The notes under the pieces are model-generated. The model searched no databases. It was not told the DNA's origin and was given only the letters and a program-made list of their open reading frames with translations. Below, piece after piece: positions 24,601-36,600 of a stretch of DNA of 64,000 bases. The translations under genes were made by a program, and so were the position numbers. The stretch is taken from assembly GCA_025618425.1 (NCBI GenBank), contig CM046848.1, positions 25,491,616-25,555,615 of the forward strand. Direction: 5' to 3'. Numbering within the stretch: position 1 is the stretch's first letter; every line of letters begins with the position of its first letter. The DNA comes from Heliocidaris tuberculata. Lineage: Eukaryota > Echinodermata > Echinoidea > Camarodonta > Echinometridae.

Positions 24601-27600
24601 TCAAGACAATTCAACAGAGTTCATCCTCACCTGTTAGCTATGATGCACATTATCCTTGACAACACAAATGACCATACCACAGATGCCAGAAAGGACTGTG
24701 TTCTTCAGGAATAGCCATGTTTGTTTCTTTGTCTCAGATTAGTTACTAGTAAATGTTAGAGACCATTTCATAAGGTTCATTCCTCCACTGTACAAAATAT
24801 GGTACATAGACACCTTCGCCGCGGGAAAATCCTGTACCCACAAAATATCTAACTTCAACATGAACTAAACACTATAACTAACCTAACCTTAAACCTAATC
24901 TAAATCCCAATCACAACCGTAAGCATAACTCTATATCTTTGACAAAGTAAAGCAAAGGGGGTAAATGTCCTTGGAGCAAAATCTCTGATCACCCCATCCT
25001 CACCTGTTAAAGGTATGATGCACATAATCTTTGACTATACCAACAACCATACCACACACGCCAGAATGGACAGTGCTCTGAGTAGAAGCTGCAGTAACCA
25101 TGTTGTTTGTTTGTTTCTCTGTTTGTTTGATGTCAGTTAAAAGTCAATTTCATGATAGTTTCTAGACAATATAACAGAATTCACTCCTCACCTGTAAGGT
25201 ATGATGCACATAATCTTTGACCATACCAATGACCATACCACTCACACCAGAATGGACAGTGCTCTGAGTAGAAGCTGAAGTAACCATGTTGTTTGTTTGT
25301 TTCTCTGTTCGTTTGATATCAGTTAAAAGTCAATTTCATGATAGTTTCTAGACAATATAACAGAATTCACTCCTCACCTGTAAGGTATGATGCACATAAT
25401 CTTTGACCATACCAATGACCATACCACACACACCAGAATGGACTGTGTTCTTGAGCAGGAGCTGCAGTAACCTGTAACGACCCTTCCAGTCAAATTTACA
25501 GATGTACACAGGGAAGACTTTCAATGCTGCTTGTCTCTGCAAATACAAAAGGAGTTCTTTTAGTTGTAATTTGGCTCTCACTGTCCTTTCGTTCATCATT
25601 CTTTCTAACATTGAAATGAAAAGGCAATGTTTCCTGCACTATCATATCTATGTGCATCTGGTCAACATTACAACTGTGATACGCTGGTTTCCAGAAACCA
25701 AGCCTTTAACCTTTTGAGCACTAAGACTGAAATTAGGATTGAACTTAGGATTGAACCAATTGGAAATACATGTTAAAGGAAAATGAAAATGTCTCCAACA
25801 ATTCTGACTATCATGATGACATGTTAAAGGAAAATGAAAATGTCTCCAACAATTCTGACTCTATCATGATGAGGGCACATCTGATTTCTACTATAATAAA
25901 ATCATGTACTTAGTATTTGACTGAAAGAAAGTCTGACATTTTGCATGTAACCACAGCACAAAACATATAGCACCTCGAACAAAATTTTATTAATCAAAGA
26001 TTTTTGGATATAGGAGTATTTTTTTGCATAAACTGTAATGACTCTTCCAAATATACCGATATAATCTTAAAATTTTCAGATCATTATGCACTTACGATGA
26101 CGCTGAGAGGGCTCATCACCATGACAACAGATAACATCTGTGGGAGGTCCTCATAGAAACTGTTATCAAGAAGTCTGTAATGTAGTGTGCCATCCTGGAT
26201 ACCATCTACCAGTAATGAGAGTAAGGTCTGCAAAATAAGAGATGTAAATGGGTAACAGAATCACCTAATGGCTCCTGTATTAAGCCTTGGTGGGTGGGGG
26301 GGGGGGGAGAATTCTGTTCAATAGGTTAAGAAGAATTATGAAGAAAACCTAAGTAAATTATTCCACAAGTATAAAAGAGGACATTGTGGAGGTATATAGC
26401 AAAAGAAGGTACTTCATATATCCTAATTTCATGTTTACTTCTGAACAAAAAGTTTGCCCAAGAACTGCCCAACATAACACCAACAAATGAGTGCAAAGTG
26501 GAATAGCAGTTACCCGGGGATTGTGGGAAGAAACATCCCTGAATTTCAATGCATTTTCAAACAGGCCTGTGAGTGGGGTTTCAAAAAAAGAGCGGAAAAA
26601 AGCTGAAACTAGTTTACCTGATCTATTTACTTGTCTTCTGCTTCTTATCGAACGTAATGCAGATTGAGCGGCCGCCCGACACATGCGGCGGCGTGGCCCA
26701 CAGTTCTCCGGTATACGAATGCAAGCAGCATGAACTTCACTTCGCGCGAAGGCAAAACACATACAGTACATATATATGGTACGTTGTTTTCCATTGGTCG
26801 CAAGAGAGCTAGACTCCACTCACACTCGCAGCCGTTTAGCTAAACTATGTTTCCAGCGATTTACAACTATGGTTGCCGATAAAATAGTGGGAGTAGCACA
26901 CAGGAAAAAAATGGAAATTGAAATCAGTGAGAATAATTAAACTAGCACATCAATGATGTGGCGCTCATCCGGCATCCAGCAAAGAAATTCACGCAATTTG
27001 TTCACATAAATTAGCATAAATAATTTTCTACACAAAAATTCAAAATTCTGTGAAGAAATTCAATGAACCTCATGAAAGTCTTTCAGATGGAACAAAAAAA
27101 ATCAAAATCGGTCAATAAATGAGGAAGAAGAAGCAATTTTCGTGATTTTTAATTAATTTCGCATAAATTAGCATAAATAATTTTCTAGACAAAATTTCAT
27201 AATTCTGTGTAGAAGTTCAATGAACCTCGTGAAAGTCTTTCAGATGGAACAAAAAAAAAATCAAAATCGGTCAATAAATGAAGAAGAAGAAGCGATTTTT
27301 GCGATTTTCGAAAAATGCGCATAAATTAGCATATTTAATGAGTTTCAAAATTCTGGGTAGAGGTTTTGAATCCCCCACTTAGTGCTATCATATAAAGCAA
27401 ACGGAATTAAAATTGGGTTAGAAATGGCGAAGAAGAAGCATTTTGAAATTGTGGACGGACGGGACGGACGACGGACGCCTCGCCATGGCATAAGCTCATC
27501 TGCCCATTCGGGCCGGATGAGCTAAAAAGCGGATTTCCCCTAAAAAGCGGAGATCTCACAGGCCTGTTGATAGCAAACTGGTCTCTTAATGTGAAATTAC

Positions 27601-30600
27601 TTCTTCAGACTAGTCTTATACTCACCAGGCCTTTGAGAACTGGTTCCTCATCTGATTTCCTTAACAAGGCTGCAATGTACACACTGGTGAGTTCAAGTAA
27701 ATATTCAGAACTGAAACAGAAACAGGTGGTAGACAGGTAGGACTAATGAAACCGATAGAGATGCTTTCAAATACAAATTACAGTCAGTCATTGTAACAAA
27801 GCACAAATTATGCAAATCTTCCTATGTATGCTCTTCTTACTGCACTGAAACAAAATAACAATTTTATTTCATTTCACCTGGTCTGAGCCAGTATCTGGTC
27901 TGGTGACATATGTGACCCATCACGTCAAAATGAGACAGAAGTCGCATTTTTTGAAATTTCATTTTATTATTGATTATTATTCTCCGTTTCATAAGCTTTA
28001 ATTTGGTATATAGTTCAACTCTAGAGAGTGAGTATTAGTGAATATAATAGCTTTTGAAACTTGAGTAAAGTAGGACTGTGGAAAAGTATTTCTTCGAGAA
28101 ACACGCTTCCAAAGTTGACTTCCGTTTTGCCGACATGCAGCATTTTCCGTTTGCAATGTCAACTAGATTTGAAAATAAAACCCTTAGCAACCGTTTATTA
28201 ATTCTAATAAAAACTAGTCCTTATGTTTCTTTAGGATCTCTTCTCATGAAAACATGAATTTTAATTCATTTAAGCCATGAATTCTAACTCTTTAAGGGAT
28301 AGCAAATCAAGTAGTTTCACAGCACTGAAAAAGCTTCCCGCATCGACTTCGTGCTTTTTTCATTAAGCCTTTCATATGCCGGTATACTCTTAGGTTGAAT
28401 AACCTAGCTATAGTCAAAAGGTTTATAAGTCTGTCATTTTGTGCGGGGAAATGTTTTAGATTATAGTTTTTAAACTTTAAGAGGTTTTCATTTCATTATA
28501 TTTTTTCTAAATTAATCATGTAAACTTGATTTCTTTCAATGTTATTTGCTTTCTTTTTCAAAGCTTGGATTCGATTGTCGCAAAGTCATTCAAGCATGGC
28601 AAAATTACTGAATAGACGAATCTTTGCCAACCATGATATTGACAGAGATTGTTGATGTCTGAATATAAAGCTAACTTTTTTACTAGTGAAAGAGCAATAA
28701 AATTCGCCGCTTTTTGAAGCTTAGGAATTAACACATGAATATTAATTTTCTCTCTCTCTCTCTCCTTCTATATCACGCACCTGTTTCATAATCTCGACAG
28801 AATTGTCTTTCCTTCTTTTATAAACTACCTTTCTTTTCTGTTTACTTTTTACCAGATTAAACAATGATGGATTGAAACAGCTTCATAATAGAGAAACATT
28901 TTTATCCTGCTCTAGTTAATTCATTCTACCTTTTAAAAAATGTATACAATCTACTAGTTTCTAAAAGCGTCTTTCTTTTCTTTTCGCCATGTCAAAGAGG
29001 TATAGAATTCGCCCCTTTCAAAGAACAAGGATTAAGTCACCTCCTGCATGCGCGAGACGATTATTGATTTTTCTTCTCTCTCATTGTCATTCTAAATCAC
29101 GCGCTTGTTTCATAATCTCGAGACAGGTCCTTTTCTGTCTGGTTAAAAAGCTACATTTCTTTTCTTTTCGGCTTTTACACAAATTAAAGAATTGGTCGCT
29201 TATCATGCTTATTATCCTCATGTTCAAAAGCGGGATGAAGATAAACTGCTTCTTAGCGCCGCCGTAGAACTAGAGCTTCAACAAACAAACAAAATAATGA
29301 TAACTGCTTTTTGTAAAAATTAACGCCCAGACAATTCTCTCTTTAAACGAATAAGAGCATTGGCTGCTAATTATCATCATGTTAACTGGTGGTATGAACA
29401 TGATGAAGATAAACTGCGTCTTTATAGCTTGAAAGTCATAGTTTCTCTCCGCTCTAATTAACTCGAGCTTAAAACAAATCAGGTACTTGTTTCATTATCG
29501 CAACCAAGGGCCTTTTCATTCTAGTTGAAAAGCTAATTTTCTTTTCTTTTCGGCTGTTAAAAGAGTTACAGAATTGGCCGTTTATTATTCTCATGTTCAA
29601 CAGCGGGATGAAGATAAACTGCTTTTTTGCACCGCTCTAGTTAACTAGAGCTTCAACAAAAAAAAATAAATAATGATAACTACTTTTTGTAAAAATTAAC
29701 GCCCAGACATTTCTCTCTCTCTCCTTCTAAATCTTTCACCTGTATCATAATTTCGACAGTTCTTCTTAATTCTGTTTTGAAAGCCAACTTTCTTTTTTGT
29801 TCGGCTTTTTAAACGAATAAGAGAAGTGGCTGCTAATTATCATCATGTTAACTGGCGGTATGAACACGATGAAGATTAAGATAAACTGCATCTTAGCTTG
29901 AAAGTCATCGTTTCTCTCCGCTCTAGTTAATTGAGCTTAAAACAAATTAGATACTTGTTTCATTATCGCAACCAAGGGCCTTTTCATTCTAGTTAAACAA
30001 ATAATATTCTTTTCTTTTCGGCTGTTAAAAGAGTTACAGAATTGGCCGCTTATTTTCCTCATGTTCAACAGCGGGATGAAGAAAAACTACGTCTTAGCTT
30101 GAAAGTCATCGTTTCTCTCCGTTCTAGTTAACTCGAGCTTTGAAACAAATCAGCTACATGTACTTGTTTCATTATCGCAACCAACATGACCAAGGGTCAT
30201 TTCATTCTAGTTAAAAAAAATAATTTTTGTTTCTTTTCGGCTGTTAAAAGAGTTACAGAATTGGCCTCTTATTATCCTCATGTTCAACTTACAGCGGGAT
30301 GAAGATAAACTGCTTCTTTGCGCCGCTCTAGTTAACTAGAGCTTTTAAAAAAATATATAATAATGATAACTGTTTTTTGTAAAAAAATAACACAGAGACA
30401 ATTCTCTCTCTCTCTCTTTCTAAATCTTTCACCTGTATCCTCATTTCGACAGTTCTTCTAAATTCTGTTTTGAAAACCAAATTTCTTTTCTGTTCGGCTT
30501 TTTAAACGAATAAGAGCATTGGCTGCTAATTATTATCATGTTAACTGGTGGTATGAACATGATGAAGATAAACTGCGTCTTAGCTTGAAAGTCATAGTTT

Positions 30601-33600
30601 CTCTCCGCTCTAGTTAACTCGAGCTTAAAACAAATCAGGTACTTGTTTCATTATCGCAACCAAGGGCCTTTTCATTCTAGTTGAAAAGCTAATTTTCTTT
30701 TCTTTTCGGCTGTTAAAAGAGTTACAGAATTGGCCGTTTATTATCCTCATGTTCAACAGCGGGATGAAGATAAACTGCTTTTTTGCACCGCTCTAGTTAA
30801 CTAGAGCTTCAACAAAAAAATAAATAATGATAACTACTTTTTGTAAAAATTAACACCCAGACAATTCTCTCTCTCTCCTTCTAAATCTTTCACCTGTATC
30901 ATAATTTCGACAGTTCTTCTTAATTCTGTTTTGAAAGCCAACTTTCTTTTCTGTTCGGCTTTTTAAACGAATAAGAGAATTGGCCGCTAATTATCATCAT
31001 TTTAACTGGCGGTATGAACATGATGAAGATTAAGATAAACTGCATCTTAGCTTGAAAGTCATCGTTTCTCTCCGCTCTAGTTAACTCAAGCTTTTAAAAA
31101 AATGTAAACAATCTACTGGTTTTTAATACATGTAGCTAAATTTCTTTTCTTTTCGCCATGTTATAAAGAGGTATAGAATTCGCCCCTATTGAAGAGCACG
31201 GATTAAGTCACCTCCGGCATGAGACGATTATTGTTTTTTTTTCTCTCTCTGTCTTTGTCCTAAATCACGCGCTTGTTTCATAATCTCTACACACATGACA
31301 CATGCAGGTACTTTTCTTTCTGGTTAAAAGGCCAATTTCTTTTCTTTTTAGTCGGCTTTTAAAAGTGTTACAGAATTTATCCCTTATTATTGTCGTGTAA
31401 AACGGTGTCATTGTTTGTAAGACATCTTTTCACTCCACTCTAGTTGCAAATTCTTTTATAGAGATCACGTGACTGCGAACATCCAATGAACAAAGCCCCG
31501 CGTCGCTAGGGGCGGGGCCTAGCGGAAGACTTACTTTTCGCGCTGGCTCTCGCCAGCTGTCCGAAAAAAAGAAGAGTTGACCGAAAAAAACACTCGCAGA
31601 AAAACTGCTTTTTCTACCCTTTCCCGTTATATTTAGGACTCAATTTTTTAACAGAGCATTCATGAAACATTGTGGATTCAAATCAACGAAGAATTTTTTT
31701 TTTACAAAATTTGAAGATTTTAAAGATTTGCTCAATTTTCTCAAGTTCTAGCCCAGCGACTTCTGTCTCATTTTGACGTGATGGGTCACATATGTTACAG
31801 CAATAATTCAGTCAAATAAATTACAATCACCCTTATTTTTGTCGATTCTATTCATATGGTGCTAAATTTCGAAAAGATGTTGGTCAATGATCATGCCTCT
31901 GTTACACACGTCATTGGTTTCATCAAAAAATAAACCACACTAAATACAAACAAAACTATCACAAAATACCCATTCTTCATTACATTTGTAATTGTAGGTG
32001 ATTAGTGGTGAATTAAAGGTTGTTATTCGACATTTGTAATGACAGTTTGGGTAATATATCAAGGTAATAGTGGTATTTTCACCCACTCTATGGCTTAATG
32101 ATATCTTCCCACCTGAATGCAATAAGATCATGTTTTTCCACAATATACATTTTGCGTTCCGGACTCGTCTTTTTATGCCACTACATTTTGCTAAGCTACC
32201 TTAGGGCCTAAATATTACCAAAAGTGCTGTTAAAAATCAAAGCATCTAACATATGTAACGAAAATGTGCTGTATTTGCAGTCGATGGTGCTAACCTGTAC
32301 ACATTAGGCAATCTGTCGTCCTGCATTTCTTCCACCTTGACGAGATACACAAAACATCCCAGACCTAGAGCAGGAAGTCCCTTGATGTCTCCTGGGCCAG
32401 GGTCATCCTCGCCGAGATCATCATCTTCTGAAGAGGGCACTATAGGCAGATTAAAATCTCTGCCGTAGCACAAGAGTTGGTTGAAACTGAACTGCAGTCT
32501 CGACAGGTAGGTCTGTTTATAAAACAGAATTTATCAATGATTTGGTCTAGTTCATAATATTTCATTTCATATATCCATGCTTTATATAGAGCCAAATTTT
32601 AGAATTGTCCTAAAATTTTAACATTTTTTTCCACAGCACATTCTCCTGGTTTTATGATATACAGTGTACATAAATATAAAATGACTCCTTTACATAAAAT
32701 CATGAGGCTAGCATCAATCACTGTAATGAAGCCACTTATTAAAAATCTAATGGTCTTCAGCTTAATTGATTCATGCCTATCTGAACAATGCCTTATCAAT
32801 ACTCCGAGCTCTAAAAAAAAATCAGTGTGAAACTACACTTTATGCATTTATACTCATTTATTCAAGTATTTTAAAGCCACACAGTCGTCAATGTCCATGT
32901 GCTTGCATCATAATTCGCTGACACCAGATTTGGGTTGAATTACCGGTTGATATGTGTGAGGTCTCCCAGGCAGGCAGGCAGCGAAACCTGGGAGATGGGT
33001 CAGACCATGGGTCTGTCCCACCATAAAATAACTTGAGCTGGGGAGATTTACGCTGATGACATTTCCTTACACTGTAGTAGGAAGAGGGAACAATGCATTA
33101 CATAAGAACTGCCTGTCATTACAAGTGAAGTCCACTCTTGGTGACTAACAACACCTGTTATAAGGTAAACACCCGAATGGTGTTGAATTCCCCATGAGAA
33201 CCTATGAATATGTGGCTTTAAATTCTTTGTTAAAGGATCATATAAAATATTCCCTACTGTATCTATAATTTGGAAAGAAGCAATATGAGACATCAAAAAA
33301 TGATGTTTACCATTAATTTTTGCCTTTAATAAGCAAAGAATCACTAACCATTGCTTGTTCTGCACACAATCTGAAGTCTGATTTATGTCTTGGTATGTCC
33401 GACTCTTCTTCTGTCTCTTTCCATGCCAGGTCTGTTCTTGCCAACGGGTAGTCTAGTATTCTGATCAAGCTGTGAAGAAAATCAAAGGAAAGAAGAGCAT
33501 GATGCATTTCTACAGTCATTTACTACATGAACATGGACTTAATTGGGGAAAATATGCAAGAAGACAGAAATAAACATAAAATAACATGTAATAGTAAAGG

Positions 33601-36600
33601 CTCTTGAAAGAAAAAAAAAAAATGAATTGAACAGTAAGAACAAGCAAAGGAGGAATGTTGCCAATTTCAAAACGTGTATTATACTCACAATTTGGCTATT
33701 TCAATCTTGGAATTTTCCACCTCTGTCCGTTCCTGTCAAAGAAATAAACAACAAAAACTAAAATGTTTCAAATATGTTAGAAGGTATAGTAATATTTGGC
33801 AGGAGTTTTCCCTTGTATGGCTTGTAGTAACAGGTTTTAAAAAAGTATAAGGTTGAATCTATAGTAACTTATCTTATCTGAATGACTTACTCACTGCATT
33901 CAGACCAACAAGAAATCTTTGATCATGTACAAGGAATTTGTTTATTGTTCCTCCTATTCAAACAAAGACATATGGTGAACGTTCATTCGCCCATGCTGCC
34001 CCAGTTTTATGGAATAGCCTCTCTTAGAAAGATTAATACAATACATACGTCTTAAGTCTGCCCTTAAAACAAACTTATTCCAAATGTTAAACAGCTGAAA
34101 GGAACTTAGTAACCTAGCTTCTCTTCACTTTACTTTTTCTTCCTAAGTGCATAGAGACATAATTATGCAATGTGACATGAGCTACATGTATACAAGAATG
34201 GTCTATTATTATATATTGACTGGCCTTGAGGGGGATATCAGAATATGTTGCCCGCAACAGAATCATATTGCCCCGAGTCGAAGACGAGGGCAATATGGTT
34301 CTTTTAAGGGCAACATTTTCGATATTCCCCGAAAGTAGAGCCAGTCAATATTATTATTATTACCTATATCATGCATATGTCTATTTTGTAGCAATAACAG
34401 ACATGTCTGTTTGCCAGTCAGTCCCTCTGATTTCAGGTTATTCATGCAGCTCAGCCTATGAGCTCAGCTCAGGTATGTATTCTGGGACAAGCTATTGTGA
34501 CGTAAATTGTTACCGCGCGCACCCATTGTTTAAGCCGACACTTTAACGCGTACACAATACTGCTCGTATGCACTTTAATAAAAGCGCACTGACAAGATAA
34601 GGGTGGATGTTAATCAGGCTCAATGTTGACCACACTTTTTGTACACAAAGTGAATGGTGAAACCCGGAAGAGGGAAAATATCAGGGAATGATGACCGCTC
34701 AGAACTAGGTCGTTTGCAGACCGCGCAAAATATGAATTTTAAATGCATCGTAAAACTACCCCATATAGGTAATAATCATTATTGTATCCCTTCGCAGGAT
34801 ACTGCTGGAGGATACTTTGGATTCAGCAGCATTATGCCGCCGCTGCGTCATATTCTTGTGTGCGCTCTAACAGCTGCATTTCTTGACGGATTTCTTTCAA
34901 ATTTTGTACAGATGTGCATCATCAATCTACACACCTATAGTTTTTGGTGATGCTGCCCTCAGTGTTCCATCTTTTACATGGTCAAAGGTCATATTTTGGT
35001 TCACATTCTTTAATTGTGTTTTTTAAAGTATACATGTATCTTTTAAAGAGTCAATATTCCTTATTTTTGTTATTTGTTTCTCTGTATGTTTGTCCCAAGA
35101 AATAATTTTTGTAATTACTCTCTTGTTCCCACATGACTTCATGTAATAATATTTTTCATTTATTTATTGCCTTCCAATATTCAAAAAGGGAAAATGGCAC
35201 CAATCATGCTTTTCACAATCATAAAGCATGCCAGGTAATTTCAGAAACTTTTACTCTAGAACCTAGTCTACATTGTAGAGGTATTCACCTACTTTCTAAT
35301 TTCCAAAATACAGCTTCATAATTACAATACAATTACATTCATATGGCACTAAATGTTGAAAAGTTGTTTCTCCACAGTGGTTGTGAAATGCATGAGGTGT
35401 GATGCATCCTCGACGTGGTGCCGGTAACATCCTGCACTTACTGTAGAATGGAAAGGGGTTGCCTTTCCATTCAAGGAATATGACTATGCCTGTAAACCAT
35501 GCGAAGTATTTCTGACCCATATTCACTGCATTTGTGAATGTGAACTATACATCTTTCTGTACATCTCATATGCAAGATTAATTCACTCCTCTTCAATTAT
35601 AAAACATAGCAGTGAGCATATGTCTCTGAGAATTTTTTTTTTTTCAATGCACTACCCCCAGCCTTTCCAATTTTTGACCTACTTCTGAAATCTTTGTTTG
35701 AAAAGGAAGTCTTTGATGTAAAGGCATGATGGCAAAAATCGAACTTTGTTTGCTAAATTTATATAATCAGAACACTAATAAACATGGTATCATCAATTGA
35801 AATTAACCCTTTCGAGACAATTGACCACATTTTGTGGTTTGCTTCAATATCTTTTGAATCAGAGCTCTAAAAAATATACCAGATGCATGAGAAGAAAGAG
35901 CAAAAATTTCTGCACAAACTATGTCCATTTTTGTTGCATGACCAAATTGCGTTTGATGCCAGGAATTTAAAAAACAAGAATAAGCTTTAAAATCCTTAAA
36001 TTGGCAACACATTGAGAGGTTCAAAATCATTGTTTTTTGTTAAAATTGGCAACTTTTTAAACTTTTCGATAAAAGGTTTAACCATGTACGTTGTTTTCAA
36101 AAACATTACATTTTATTAGAACCACGTAGCATTAAAAGAAAAATTTTTTGTTGCCAATTTGAAGAACAAAATGTGATCAATTTAGCCCTTAAATAATTCC
36201 TGTCCTGAAAGGGTTAACAAACATAAAAAGCTTGTACTCTTCAATTTGTTCCTTCATTGTTTCTTAAATTGTGCCATTTAAGATTAAACCTGTCCATTTA
36301 TTTGCTGTTCCAAAGATCAGATGTCAGTTTATGATATGACTAATTATTATGCATTTGACTTGGTGCAAGTAAGCCAGATACATTGCCTCCTAATTAATAC
36401 TTATTCTTCGATCTTTCCCTCCTTTTTTGAACATATACATGTATGTTCATTCCCAATTTACAGTTTCTTTCATTTACAAGTAAGTACTTACATAACATCA
36501 CAGCTGATTATGTTAATTCAGCTGAATTTTGGTTATCAGTGCTCTAGGGGACATTCATGTTGCAAGTGTTGAAAGTTATGACTAACCAGTAATACATGAC

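Larger units (their letters stand above)
27911..31790. mobile_element. 3.9-kb TIR element, probable TA target duplication (glomulin intron 9)
   Basis: 35 identical terminal bases in inverse orientation (TGTGACCCATCACGTCAAAA and onward) lie between TA dinucleotides at 27909-27910 and 31791-31792. No transposase ORF is seen. The core is a higher-order tandem repeat and the right end is GC-rich. Confidence 0.78.

Noticed and set aside
24631..25285. Mutually exclusive alternative exons of glomulin
   Set aside because: The copies lack the 5' exon half and acceptor, and one has a 1-base frame shift.
26358..26819. 153-codon minus-strand frame
   Set aside because: It starts with GTG, crosses the edge of a dispersed repeat and shows no recognisable domain.
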